Source of the DNA: CF-118 sp035689345
GTDB taxonomy: Bacteria; Chloroflexota; Dormibacteria; Dormibacterales; Dormibacteraceae
DNA length: 47,349 nt
Assembly: GCA_035689345.1 (NCBI GenBank)
Contig: DASSLR010000066.1
Location: 1-47,349 of the forward strand
Reading direction: 5' to 3'
Under the pieces are notes generated by a model. The model worked only from the letters and a program-made list of their open reading frames with translations, did no database searches and was not told where the DNA came from. The translations under genes and the position numbers were made by a program. The stretch's first letter is position 1. Each line of letters starts with the position of its first letter. Of the stretch, positions 1 through 8,519 are shown piece after piece.

Positions 1-686
1 ACGCCGACTACCTGCAGCTGGATCAGTTGCTCGCGCTGCAGCGGCCGCGCTCCGAGCCGCCGGAGCACGACGAGATGCTCTTCATCATCGTCCACCAGGT
101 CTACGAACTCTGGTTCAAAGAGATCCTCCACGAGCTCAAATTTCTGCAGCGGAGCCTTGAGAGCGGCCACACCGCGCATGCCCTGGGGACGCTCAAGCGC
201 ATCCTCACGATCCTCAAGACAGTGGTCGCACAGGTCGACGTGCTCGAGACGCTGACGCCGACCCAGTTCCTGACGTTCCGGAGCCGGCTCGACTCGGCCA
301 GCGGTTTCGAGTCGGTTCAGTTCCGGGCGCTCGAGGCGGCTCTCGGCGTGCACGGCAAGTCGACACAAGGGACGACCGTTTTCGATTCCTACCTGCGCTA
401 CCTGTCCACCGCCGGCTACAAGGTCCCCGAGGAAAGATCCTCAGCGGCCACCCAGGAGGTCCTGCTGGCCGTCTACAAGGACGACGGGGAGGCCGCCCAG
501 GTCGCGGAGCGCCTCGTCGATCTCGACGAGGGTTTCCAGGAGTGGCGCTACCGGCACGTGAAGATGGTCGAGCGGACCATCGGCGACAAGCCGGGCACCG
601 GCGGCTCGTCGGGCGCCGCGTATCTGCGCGAGACGCTCTTCCAGCCGGCGTTCCCGGACCTGTGGGCCATCCGCGGCCGCCTCTGA
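1..686 (+). CDS. kynA: Tryptophan 2,3-dioxygenase, 5' truncated by the window edge
   Basis: This enzyme is a heme dioxygenase that opens the indole ring of L-tryptophan to N-formylkynurenine, the first step of the kynurenine pathway. The reading frame is open from base 3. The visible N-terminus contains the family signature HDEMLFIIVHQVYELWFKE, which holds the heme-pocket residues, and the C-terminus carries the substrate-binding GTGGSSGAAYLRETL stretch followed by the usual FPDLWAIRGR ending. Only about 20-40 N-terminal residues are missing, judging from a family length near 270-280. The TTG at 27 is not a real start because the conserved YLQLDQLLALQ stretch runs across it. Kynureninase begins 8 bases after the stop, so the two are very likely one operon. 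Kynurenine formamidase, needed between them, is not visible and may lie to the left. Confidence 0.96.
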   Translation, partial: ADYLQLDQLLALQRPRSEPPEHDEMLFIIVHQVYELWFKEILHELKFLQRSLESGHTAHALGTLKRILTILKTVVAQVDVLETLTPTQFLTFRSRLDSASGFESVQFRALEAALGVHGKSTQGTTVFDSYLRYLSTAGYKVPEERSSAATQEVLLAVYKDDGEAAQVAERLVDLDEGFQEWRYRHVKMVERTIGDKPGTGGSSGAAYLRETLFQPAFPDLWAIRGRL

Positions 687-694
687 TCCAGGGC

Positions 695-1897
695 GTGAAC
701 AGCCGGGAAGACTTCCTGCGGCTCGACGCCGAAGATCCGCTGGCTTCGATCCGAGAGCAGTTCGATCTTCCGCCGGGCCTGATCTACCTCGACGGGAACT
801 CGCTGGGGGCCATGCCGCGCGAAGCGCGAAACCGACTGGCCGAGGCTACGAACCAGTGGGCGCGCGGGCTCATCGCGAGCTGGAACGACGCAGGTTGGGC
901 CGATGCGCCGATGCGAGTCGGCGCGAAGATCGGACGGCTGATCGGCGCGGGTCCGTCCGAGGTGGTGATGGGCGACACGACGTCGGTCAACCTCTACAAA
1001 GCGCTGACTGCGGCGCTCACGCTGCGTCCCGGCGGAGCCATCCTCACCGACGAGCTGAACTTTCCCACCGACCTGTACATCGCCGAGGCGGTCGCCAAGC
1101 AGGCCGGTGTCGAGCTGCGGCGCGTCCCTCGCGAGCGGCTGGGTGATGCAGTCACGAAAGGTGTTTCCGTCGTCACTGCCACGCACGTCGACTACAGGAC
1201 CGGTCACATGCTGGGCATGAAAGCGCTGACCAAAGCCGCTCACGATGCCGGAGCGCTCTTCGTCTGGGATCTATGTCACAGCGCAGGCGCCGTGCCGCTC
1301 GACCTAAGCGACTGCGATGTGGACCTGGCGGTCGGGTGCACGTACAAGTTCCTGAACGGCGGTCCGGGCGCGCCTGCTTACCTCTTCGCCGCCGCGCGGT
1401 TGCATGGCGATCTGATCAATCCCATCGCCGGATGGTTCGGACACGAGAAGACCTTCGACTTCGACAGCGCGTACAGGGCCGCGCCGGGCGCGCGGCGATT
1501 CATGACCGGAACCCCCGTGATCCTGGCGGTCGCCGCGCTCGAAGCCGCGATCGACCTCTGGCTGACCATTGACATGAATCTGGTGCGATCCAAGTCGCTT
1601 GCCCTTGGAGACCGGCTGATGGGTCTGGTCGATCTCGCGCCGGCCTCGCCGAAACAGGCGGACATGCGCGGTTCGCAGGTGTCGTTCCGCCATCCCCACG
1701 CCTACGGCATCGTGCGCGCCATGGCCGAGGTCGGGGTGGTCGGCGATCATCGACCTCCCGACATCGCGAGGTTCGGTCTGACGCCCCTCTACACGCGCTA
1801 TGTGGACATGTGGGATGCGGCCGAAAAGCTGAGCGAGGTTCTGAGGCGACGGACTCACCTCGAACCTCGCTTTGCCGTCAGGGTCGGCGTCCCGTGA
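695..1897 (+). CDS. kynU: Kynureninase
   Basis: A PLP enzyme of aminotransferase fold type I that hydrolyses L-kynurenine to anthranilate and L-alanine. With the GTG start at 695 the protein has 400 residues, normal for the family; the longer open frame upstream overlaps kynA in another frame and is not conserved. The YLDGNSLG substrate loop lies near residues 31-38, the WDLCHSAGA segment with the PLP-ring aspartate near 191-199, and the Schiff-base lysine in CTYKFLNGGPG at about 218. It follows kynA by 8 bases. Its product anthranilate is the substrate of the CoA ligase encoded at 5683-7302 on the other strand, so the island links tryptophan cleavage to the aerobic CoA route for anthranilate. 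Confidence 0.96.
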   Translation: MNSREDFLRLDAEDPLASIREQFDLPPGLIYLDGNSLGAMPREARNRLAEATNQWARGLIASWNDAGWADAPMRVGAKIGRLIGAGPSEVVMGDTTSVNLYKALTAALTLRPGGAILTDELNFPTDLYIAEAVAKQAGVELRRVPRERLGDAVTKGVSVVTATHVDYRTGHMLGMKALTKAAHDAGALFVWDLCHSAGAVPLDLSDCDVDLAVGCTYKFLNGGPGAPAYLFAAARLHGDLINPIAGWFGHEKTFDFDSAYRAAPGARRFMTGTPVILAVAALEAAIDLWLTIDMNLVRSKSLALGDRLMGLVDLAPASPKQADMRGSQVSFRHPHAYGIVRAMAEVGVVGDHRPPDIARFGLTPLYTRYVDMWDAAEKLSEVLRRRTHLEPRFAVRVGVP

Positions 1898-1904
1898 CGC
1901 CGCT

Positions 1905-3272
1905 TTAGGACATCGCCGGGACCCTGGGCAGCTCCTCGATGGCGGCGTCGATCCGCGACTGGGACAGCTCGACGTCCTCCAGCTTGCCGGCGAAATACGC
2001 GTCATAAGCCGACATGTCGAAGTGGCCGTGCCCGGACAGGCCGAAGAGGATGGTCCTCTTCTCGCCGGCTTCACGTGCGGCGGCCGCCTCTTCCGCGACA
2101 GCCCGCAGGGCGTGGGCCGCTTCCGGGGCCGGGAGGAATCCCTCGCTGCGCGCAAACCGCACCGCTTCGGCGAAGCACTCGTTCTGCTTGTAGGCCCTCG
2201 CCTCGACGACCTTGTGGTCGACGAGCATGCACAGCGACGGCGCGTCTCCGTGGTAGCGCAGCCCGCCGGCGTGAATCCGATCGGGGATGAAGCTGTGGCC
2301 CAGCGTGAACATTTTCACGACCGGGCCCATGCCGACGGCGTCACCGAAGTCGTAGCTATAGACGCCGCGGGTGAGCGTCGGACACGCCGCAGGCTCGGCG
2401 GCGACGAAACGCGTGCGCGGCTGCTTGCCCGTCAGGCGGTCGCCGATGAACGGATACGTGAGGCCGGCGAAGTTGGAGCCGCCGCCGACGCACCCGATCA
2501 CCACGTCCGGATACACGCCGGCCATCTCCATCTGCTTCTTGGCTTCGAGGCCGATCACGGTCTGGTGGAGCAGAACGTGGTTCACCACCGAGCCGAGCGA
2601 GTACTTTGCGTCCTCGTGGGTGGCCGCGTCCTCGACGGCTTCGGAGATCGCGATGCCGAGGCTGCCGGGTGAGTCAGGGTCGTCCTTTAATATGCCGCGC
2701 CCGGCGTTGGTCAGGTTCGTCGGCGAGGCGTAGACGGTCGCCCCCCAGGTCTCCATCATCGCCCGCCGGTACGGCTTCTGCTCGTACGAGACCTTGACCA
2801 TGTAGACCGTGACCTCGAGACCGAACAGCGCTCCCGCGAAGGAGAGCGCCGAGCCCCACTGGCCCGCGCCGGTCTCGGTGGTGAGGCGCTTCACGCCTTC
2901 CTTGGCGTTGTAGTAGGCCTGCGGCACGGCCGTGTTCGGCTTGTGCGAGCCCGCGGGGGACACGCCCTCGTACTTGAAGTAGATGTGCGCGGGCGTGTCC
3001 AGCGCCTTCTCGAGGCGGTCGGCGCGGTACAGCGGCGTCGGCCGCCAGATCTTGTAGACCTCGCGCACCTCTTCCGGGATCTCGATCCAGGGCTCGGCCG
3101 AAACCTCCTGCGCGATGATCGCCTGCGGGAAGATCGGCGCCAGGTCAGCAGGGCCCATCGGCTGCAGGGTCGCGGGGTGCAGGTAGGGCGCCGGCGGCGC
3201 CGGCATGTCCGGCAGGATGTTGTACCAGCGCTCGGGGATGTCGCTCTCGTTGAGCAGGATCTTTTTGGCCAC
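1905..3272 (-). CDS. trpB2: TrpB2-type tryptophan synthase beta chain
   Basis: A fold-type II PLP enzyme of 455 residues. Its long N-terminal extension (LNESDIPERWYNILPDMP) and overall length mark the TrpB2 branch rather than the TrpA-partnered TrpB1. The PLP lysine sits in GVSPAGSHKPNTA (about residue 117) and the phosphate loop is VGGGSNFAG. The family condenses indole with L-serine to give tryptophan. The start is GTG at 3272, with AGGAGG nine bases upstream. No trpA is seen. Finding an anabolic-type enzyme next to tryptophan-degrading genes is odd; it could salvage indole, or this copy may have another beta-replacement or deaminase role. It is convergent with kynU, with 7 bases between the stops. 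Confidence 0.9.
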   Translation of the reverse strand: MAKKILLNESDIPERWYNILPDMPAPPAPYLHPATLQPMGPADLAPIFPQAIIAQEVSAEPWIEIPEEVREVYKIWRPTPLYRADRLEKALDTPAHIYFKYEGVSPAGSHKPNTAVPQAYYNAKEGVKRLTTETGAGQWGSALSFAGALFGLEVTVYMVKVSYEQKPYRRAMMETWGATVYASPTNLTNAGRGILKDDPDSPGSLGIAISEAVEDAATHEDAKYSLGSVVNHVLLHQTVIGLEAKKQMEMAGVYPDVVIGCVGGGSNFAGLTYPFIGDRLTGKQPRTRFVAAEPAACPTLTRGVYSYDFGDAVGMGPVVKMFTLGHSFIPDRIHAGGLRYHGDAPSLCMLVDHKVVEARAYKQNECFAEAVRFARSEGFLPAPEAAHALRAVAEEAAAAREAGEKRTILFGLSGHGHFDMSAYDAYFAGKLEDVELSQSRIDAAIEELPRVPAMS

Positions 3273-3331
3273 GGGTCCCAGCCTCCTGTGTGACGGGCGT
3301 CAGCAGTTCCGCCCAGCGTACATCGCCGGGT

Positions 3332-5686
3332 CTACTTCGTCGAAACGGGGCGCCAGCGCCGGTGGCGCGTGCGCGGGGCTCCCTCCCGAATCAGCTCCAG
3401 CCGCGGGCGCGGGCCGTCGGTGCGACCAGAAGGTGGTTTCCGGCTGCCGCGCTTGAATTCCGTCGGCCACTCGACCGGAAATCCCTGGTCGGCCGCCGCG
3501 TGGAGCGTCCACGCAGGGTCGTATAGGTGTGCGCGCCCAAGCGCGCACATGTCGGCCCGGCCAGCCAGGATGATGCTGTTCACGTCGTCGTAGCCGCTGA
3601 TGGCGCCGACGGCGATCGTGGGGATACCCGCCACGTTGCGGATGCGATCCGAGAACGGCGTCTGGTAGCTCCGCCCGAAGCTGGGCGCTTCCTCCGCGAC
3701 CGTCTGCCCGGTCGAGACGTCGACAGCGTCGGCGCCATGAGCCGCAAAGGTGCGCGCGACCTCGACCGATTCATCGGGAGTCAGCCCGCCTTCGTACCAG
3801 TCCGCCGCCGACACGCGCACGGTCATCGGTTTTTCGGCGGGCCATTCGCGCCGGACCGCGTCGAAGACCTCGAGCGGGTAGCGCAGGCGATTGTCGAGGC
3901 TGCCTCCGAACTCGTCCTGGCGCAGGTTGGTGAGCGGAGAGATGAAGCTGGCGAGAAGGTAGCCATGGGCGCAGTGCAGCTCGAGCAGGTCGAAGCCGGC
4001 GCGCGCGGCCATGCGGGTCGCAGCCACGAACTGGTCGCGCACGAGCTCCATGTCCGCGCGCGTCATCTCGCGCGGGATCTGGCTCACCGGCAGATAGGGA
4101 AGGGGTGAGGGCGCCATCAGCTCCCAGTTGCCGGCCTCCAGCGGCTCGTCCATGCCCTCCCACATGAGCTTGGTCGAGCCCTTGCGCCCGGAATGGCCGA
4201 GCTGGATCCCGATCCTGGCGGCGGTGTGCCGGTGCACGAAATCGACGAGGCGCTGGAACGCTGCTTCGTGCTCGGGCCGGTACATGCCGGCGCAGCCCGG
4301 CGTGATCCGCCCTTCGCGCGAGACACAGACCATCTCGGTCATGACCAGCGCGGCGCCGCCCAGCGCCTTGCTGCCGAGGTGAACGAGGTGAAAGTCGCTG
4401 ATGCATCCGTCGTCCGCCTCGTACATGTCCATCGGCGACACGATCACGCGGTTGGCCAGCTCGAGCTCGCGCAGCCGGATGGGCACGAACATCGGTGGGA
4501 CGCCCGGCCGCCCCGCGAACCAGGTTTCGACCTCGGACACGAACTCCGGGTCGCGAACCTTCAGGTTCGAATGCGTGACGCGGCGGCTCCTGGTCAGGAG
4601 GTTGAACGCAAACTGCAGCGGCTCCTGCCGCATGTACTGGGAGATGTTCTCGAACCACTCGAGGCTCGCCTGGGCGGCGCGCTGCGCGCTTTCCACCACG
4701 GGCCGGCGCTCGGTCTCGTAGGCGGCGAGCGCCGCGTCGAGGCTGGAGTTTTCGTGCAGGCAGGCGGCGAGGGCCAGCGCGTCCTCCATGGCCAGCTTCG
4801 TGCCCGAACCGATCGAGAAGTGAGCGGTGTGGGCGGCATCACCGATCAGCAGCACGTTGCCGTCCCGCCAGGAGCGCGTGCGCACGGTCAAAAAGCGAAT
4901 CCAGCGGCTGTTGTTGCCGAGCAGCGGCTGTCCCTGCAGCGCCTCGGCGAACACCTCGGCACAGAAGGCCATGCCGGCCTCGTCGCTTTCGCCTGGCTTC
5001 CAGGTGCGCGCGGAGGAATCCACCTGCCCGCTCTTCTGCCAGCTCGCCTCTTCGAGCTCGACGATGAACGTGCTCATCGAATCGCTGTAGGGGTACGCGT
5101 GCGCCTGCACGGGGCCCATGTCCGTTTCGGCGATGAAGAACTTGAACGCCTCGAAGACGAGCGGCGTGCCCAGCCACATGTAGCGCGCGTGCCTCGCGTC
5201 GAGCTGCTGGTGGAATACTTGGGCACGTCCCTGGCGGGTGAGGCTGTTGACCCCGTCGGCGCCGACGACCAGGTCATACGATGCACGCAGGACGTCCAGC
5301 GCCGGGGCCTGCTCGCGGTAGTGGATGGTGATCCCGAACTCCTCGCAGCGGTCGCGAAGGATCGCGAGCAACCGCCGCCGGCTGATGGCCGCGAACGCAT
5401 GGCCCCCGGATGTGAGCACCTGGCCCCGGAAGTGCACGTCGATGTCGTCCCAGATGGCGAAGTCCTGGGAGAGCCGCTTATAGAAGGCCGCGTCGGCCTG
5501 CTCGATGCCGGTCAGCGTCTCGTCCGAGAACACGACGCCGAACCCGAACGTGTCGTCGGCCGCGTTCCTCTCCCAGATCTCGATCCGGTGGTCAGGGTTG
5601 AGCAGCTTGACGAGCGTCGCCAGGTACAGGCCGGCCGGCCCCGCTCCGATGATCGCGATGTCGAGCTTCGGCTTCGAGGCTCTCAG
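3332..5686 (-). CDS. Anthraniloyl-CoA monooxygenase/reductase (bifunctional)
   Basis: Two-domain flavoenzyme of about 784 residues that hydroxylates 2-aminobenzoyl-CoA and then reduces the ring, giving 2-amino-5-oxocyclohex-1-enecarbonyl-CoA without ring-cleaving dioxygenases. The N-terminal half is an FAD monooxygenase: Rossmann motif IAIIGAGPAGLYLA close to the start and the second FAD motif LIGDAAHTAHFSIGSG. From about residue 400 a complete Old Yellow Enzyme domain follows (VSPMDMYEADDG, QLGHSGRKGS, LHCAHGYLLASFISP, EFGGSLDNRLRYP). The first ATG in frame (5533) would delete the FAD-binding motif, which is clearly encoded upstream. No ATG, GTG or TTG is available there; the only near-start is CTG at 5686, overlapping the ligase stop as CTGA in the same NTGA pattern used across this window. 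The start is therefore inferred. It is operonic with the ligase. Confidence 0.93.
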   Translation of the reverse strand: MRASKPKLDIAIIGAGPAGLYLATLVKLLNPDHRIEIWERNAADDTFGFGVVFSDETLTGIEQADAAFYKRLSQDFAIWDDIDVHFRGQVLTSGGHAFAAISRRRLLAILRDRCEEFGITIHYREQAPALDVLRASYDLVVGADGVNSLTRQGRAQVFHQQLDARHARYMWLGTPLVFEAFKFFIAETDMGPVQAHAYPYSDSMSTFIVELEEASWQKSGQVDSSARTWKPGESDEAGMAFCAEVFAEALQGQPLLGNNSRWIRFLTVRTRSWRDGNVLLIGDAAHTAHFSIGSGTKLAMEDALALAACLHENSSLDAALAAYETERRPVVESAQRAAQASLEWFENISQYMRQEPLQFAFNLLTRSRRVTHSNLKVRDPEFVSEVETWFAGRPGVPPMFVPIRLRELELANRVIVSPMDMYEADDGCISDFHLVHLGSKALGGAALVMTEMVCVSREGRITPGCAGMYRPEHEAAFQRLVDFVHRHTAARIGIQLGHSGRKGSTKLMWEGMDEPLEAGNWELMAPSPLPYLPVSQIPREMTRADMELVRDQFVAATRMAARAGFDLLELHCAHGYLLASFISPLTNLRQDEFGGSLDNRLRYPLEVFDAVRREWPAEKPMTVRVSAADWYEGGLTPDESVEVARTFAAHGADAVDVSTGQTVAEEAPSFGRSYQTPFSDRIRNVAGIPTIAVGAISGYDDVNSIILAGRADMCALGRAHLYDPAWTLHAAADQGFPVEWPTEFKRGSRKPPSGRTDGPRPRLELIREGAPRTRHRRWRPVSTK

Positions 5687-7302
5687 CTCCCTTCTCGAAG
5701 CCGGAACCGTTGCAGCTTGCCGGTTGCCGTTCGGGGCAGCGTCTCGGCGAACTCGATGGCCCGCGGGTACTTGTAGGGAGCGATCTCGCTCTTGACGAAG
5801 TCCTGCAGCGTCCTGGCTGGATCGGGGCCGAGCTCGGCTCCTGGACGAAGCACCACCACCGCTTTGACGATCATGCCGCGGTTTTCATCCGGCACTCCGA
5901 CGACCGCGGCTTCAGCGACGGCGGAGTGCCGAAGCAGCGCCTCTTCGACCTCGGGGCCCGCGATGTTGTACCCGGCCGAGATGATCATGTCGTCGGCGCG
6001 CGCCTGGTAGCGGAAATAGCCGTCTCCGTCGCGCACGTACACGTCGCCGGTGATGTTCCAGCCGTGCTGTACGTAAGTCGACTGGCGGTCGCCTCTGAGG
6101 TAGCGACAGCCCGTGGGTCCTTTGACGGCCAGGCGCCCCAGCTCGCCGTCAGGCACCGGCCTGCCGTCGGGATCGTGGACTTCGGCGACGTAGCCCGGAA
6201 CCGCGCGCCCGGTGGTGCCTGGCCGAATCTCCTCCTCGGCGGCGGAGATGAAGATGTGAAGCATCTCGGTGGATCCGATGCCGTCGATGATCCGGATGCC
6301 GCTCGCGTCGTGGACCGCTTCCCACGTCGCCTTCGGCAGCGTCTCGCCCGCCGACACGCACGCGCGCAGGGAGGAGGTTCGCGCCGCCTTCAGGTCGGGG
6401 ACCATCGCGCGATAGGCGGTGGGGGCGGTCGCCAGGACGGTGATGCCGCGGCGGTCGACGGCCTCGAGCAGTCGGGCCGGGGAAGGCTGCTCCATCAGAA
6501 AGGTCGCGGCGCCCGCGCGCAGCGGGAACACGACGCTCTGACCGAGCCCGAACGTGAACGCGAGCGGCGGGCTGGCGGTGAAGAGGTCGTCTGCTGTCGG
6601 GCGCAGCACGTGGTGCGAGAAGGTGTCGGCGATCGCGAGGACGTCGCGATGAAAGTGCATGGTCGCCTTCGGCCTGCCTGTAGTGCCCGACGTAAACGCG
6701 AGCATGCATACGTCGTCGGCTGCCGTGTCGACGTTCTCGAAATCGGCAGGCCGGGAACCCGCCACCGCCGTCAGGTCGTCCTGGCCGGAGCCTCCGTACA
6801 CCAGCGTGGTCAGCTTGGCGATGGAGGCTTTCTCGAGGTCCTCGACGAATCGGTGGTCGCAGATCGCGATTTTCGGCTCAGCGATGCCGGCCATGGTGCC
6901 GATCTCACCCGCGCGCAGCAGCGGCATCGTGGTCACCGCCACACCGCCGGCCTTGATGACGCCAAACCAGCTCGCGACCAGCCATGGGTTGTTCGGGCCG
7001 CGCAGCAGCACGCGGTTGCCCGGCACCAGCCCCGCCTCCTCGGTCAGCACCCGGGCGACCTGGTTGGACCGGGCGAGGAGGTCCGCGTACGTCCACGTCT
7101 CGGTGTCGGTGACGAGGCAGCGCCGGGAGCCATGCCCTGCCCGCACGTGCCGGTCGAGGAGCTCGGCTGCGCAGTTGAGCCGCGGCGGGTAGTGAACCTC
7201 GGGGGTCGTGAAGAGGAATTCAGGCCAGGTCGACCGCGACGGGAGGTTGTCCCGCGTGAAGGTGTCGACATGGGCCGAGTACGGGCTCTGCGTCAAAGAC
7301 AT
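5683..7302 (-). CDS. 2-aminobenzoate (anthranilate)-CoA ligase
   Basis: An AMP-forming acyl-CoA synthetase of 539 residues, closest in layout to the benzoate/2-aminobenzoate-CoA ligase group. The P-loop-like motif is AFTSGTTGRPKA (about residues 205-216), the A5 motif is GIGSTEMLHIF, the A7/A8 hinge is YFRYQARADDMIISAGYNI and the A10 lysine motif is PRTATGKLQRF. It starts with ATG at 7302 and its stop overlaps the start of the anthraniloyl-CoA monooxygenase, so the two are translated as a unit. The substrate is inferred mainly from that neighbour and from kynureninase, which makes anthranilate. The adjacent RidA gene is divergent with only 9 bases between start codons. Confidence 0.92.
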   Translation of the reverse strand: MSLTQSPYSAHVDTFTRDNLPSRSTWPEFLFTTPEVHYPPRLNCAAELLDRHVRAGHGSRRCLVTDTETWTYADLLARSNQVARVLTEEAGLVPGNRVLLRGPNNPWLVASWFGVIKAGGVAVTTMPLLRAGEIGTMAGIAEPKIAICDHRFVEDLEKASIAKLTTLVYGGSGQDDLTAVAGSRPADFENVDTAADDVCMLAFTSGTTGRPKATMHFHRDVLAIADTFSHHVLRPTADDLFTASPPLAFTFGLGQSVVFPLRAGAATFLMEQPSPARLLEAVDRRGITVLATAPTAYRAMVPDLKAARTSSLRACVSAGETLPKATWEAVHDASGIRIIDGIGSTEMLHIFISAAEEEIRPGTTGRAVPGYVAEVHDPDGRPVPDGELGRLAVKGPTGCRYLRGDRQSTYVQHGWNITGDVYVRDGDGYFRYQARADDMIISAGYNIAGPEVEEALLRHSAVAEAAVVGVPDENRGMIVKAVVVLRPGAELGPDPARTLQDFVKSEIAPYKYPRAIEFAETLPRTATGKLQRFRLREGS

Positions 7303-7311
7303 ACTAGCGTC

Positions 7312-7722
7312 ATGCCGCCGGTCGACCCACCTCGGAACATCAACCCCGAAGAGCTCGCGCCCGCGCGTGGATTTTCACACGCGACTGTCGCCGGCGACTT
7401 CGTCTGGCTCGGCGGTCAGATCGGCTGCGACGCCACCGGCAGGGTCACCGAGCCACACGACATCGTCGCCCAGTTCGCGCGCGCGATCCGCAACGTCGGC
7501 GTCGCCCTGCGGGCGGCCGGGTCGAGTCCCGCGGACACCGTCAAGCTCACGTACTACGTGACCGACGTGACCGCTTACAAGGCGAGCTTGCAGGCGATCG
7601 GGCCGGCCTACCGCGAGGTATTCGGCCGGCACTATCCGGCGACGACGCTGGTCGGGGTGAGTGCCCTCTTCGACCCTGACGCGCTGGTGGAGATCGAAGC
7701 CGTGGCGATCCGCCGCTCGTGA
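7312..7722 (+). CDS. RidA/YjgF family protein
   Basis: A 136-residue protein of the Rid superfamily, whose trimeric members hydrolyse reactive enamine/imine intermediates to ketones and ammonia. Visible family features are the FVWLGGQIG strand near residues 29-37, the long helix AQFARAIRNVGVALRAAG, and the C-terminal PATTLVGVSALFDPDALVEIEAVA. A typical RidA ends with an arginine-containing GN(P/A)RAXVE-like strand; here the corresponding stretch is PATTLVG, so it may be one of the Rid subfamilies other than RidA itself. The context suggests a role on the 2-amino-ene intermediate made by the anthraniloyl-CoA monooxygenase, where an enamine must be deaminated; this is inference. The ATG at 7312 leaves room for no Shine-Dalgarno that does not overlap the divergent ligase gene. 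Its stop overlaps the next gene (GTGA). Confidence 0.9.
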   Translation: MPPVDPPRNINPEELAPARGFSHATVAGDFVWLGGQIGCDATGRVTEPHDIVAQFARAIRNVGVALRAAGSSPADTVKLTYYVTDVTAYKASLQAIGPAYREVFGRHYPATTLVGVSALFDPDALVEIEAVAIRRS

Positions 7723-8519
7723 AGCGCTGGGAGCACTTCGACTACGAGGAGCGCGACGCTGTCGCCACGGTCACCTTCGCGCGGCCGGAGCGGCTCAACT
7801 CTCTGACCTTCGAGGTTTACTCCGACATCCGCGACCTGACGCAGTCACTGCGGAGCCGGAGCGACGACGTGCGCGTGCTGGTCATCCGCGGCGAGGGCCG
7901 CGGTTTCTGCTCAGGAGGAGACGTCGACGAGATCATCGGGCAGCTCGTGGGGAAGGGCACTCGCGACGTCTACGAATTCGCGCGGATGACCGGAGCGTGC
8001 GTGCGCAACCTGCGAGAGATCCCGCAGCCGGTGATCGCCTCGGTCAACGGAATCGCCGCCGGAGCGGGCGCGGTCCTGGCGACCGCGGCGGATTTCAGGG
8101 TCCTGGCCGAGTCGGCAAGCTTCCGGTTTCTCTTCACGAGCGTGGGGCTGTCCGGTGGAGACATGGGAGTGTGCTGGTTGCTGCCCCGCATCGTCGGTCT
8201 CGGACGGGCAACCGAGATGCTCCTGCTGGGGGGCACGGTCACGAGTCAAAAAGCCGAGGCGTGGGGCCTGGCCTCTCGCGTCGTGCCTGACGACCAGCTG
8301 GACGCAGCGGTCGCCGAGTATGCCGGCCGCCTGAAGGAGCTGGCTCCCTGGGGCCTGGCGATGACCAAGGAGATGCTCAACCGCGCCGCGTCATCCGACT
8401 ACTCCAGCTCCATCGAGCTGGAGGCCTTCACTCAGACGCTGTTGATGACCGCCGAAGACTTTCGCGAGTTCCACGCCGGGTTCACGGAGAAGCGAAAGCC
8501 TAAGTTTCGCGGCCGATGA
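7719..8519 (+). CDS. Enoyl-CoA hydratase/isomerase family protein
   Basis: A crotonase-fold protein of 266 residues starting with GTG at 7719 inside the RidA stop. The first oxyanion-hole stretch is GRGFCSGGDVDEI (about 60-72) and the second is NGIAAGAGAVLATAADFRV (about 108-126). The catalytic helix region SVGLSGGDMGVCWLLPR carries an aspartate rather than the two glutamates of a classical hydratase, which fits isomerase, hydratase or C-C hydrolase subtypes. By position it probably acts in the beta-oxidation-like steps after 2-amino-5-oxocyclohexenecarbonyl-CoA. The 3' end overlaps the 3' end of the opposing SDR gene by 20 bases. Confidence 0.92.
   Translation: MKRWEHFDYEERDAVATVTFARPERLNSLTFEVYSDIRDLTQSLRSRSDDVRVLVIRGEGRGFCSGGDVDEIIGQLVGKGTRDVYEFARMTGACVRNLREIPQPVIASVNGIAAGAGAVLATAADFRVLAESASFRFLFTSVGLSGGDMGVCWLLPRIVGLGRATEMLLLGGTVTSQKAEAWGLASRVVPDDQLDAAVAEYAGRLKELAPWGLAMTKEMLNRAASSDYSSSIELEAFTQTLLMTAEDFREFHAGFTEKRKPKFRGR

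Noticed and set aside
4193..5776. Long open frame on the plus strand (over 500 codons) opposite the anthraniloyl-CoA monooxygenase
   Set aside because: High-GC codon bias on the minus strand leaves the mirror frame open. The minus-strand protein has clear FAD and OYE motifs, while the plus-strand translation is rich in Arg/Ala/His without any family pattern.
5710..7311. Upstream extension of the RidA frame through the ligase gene
   Set aside because: The extension is antisense to conserved ligase motifs; only residues after the ATG at 7312 resemble RidA.
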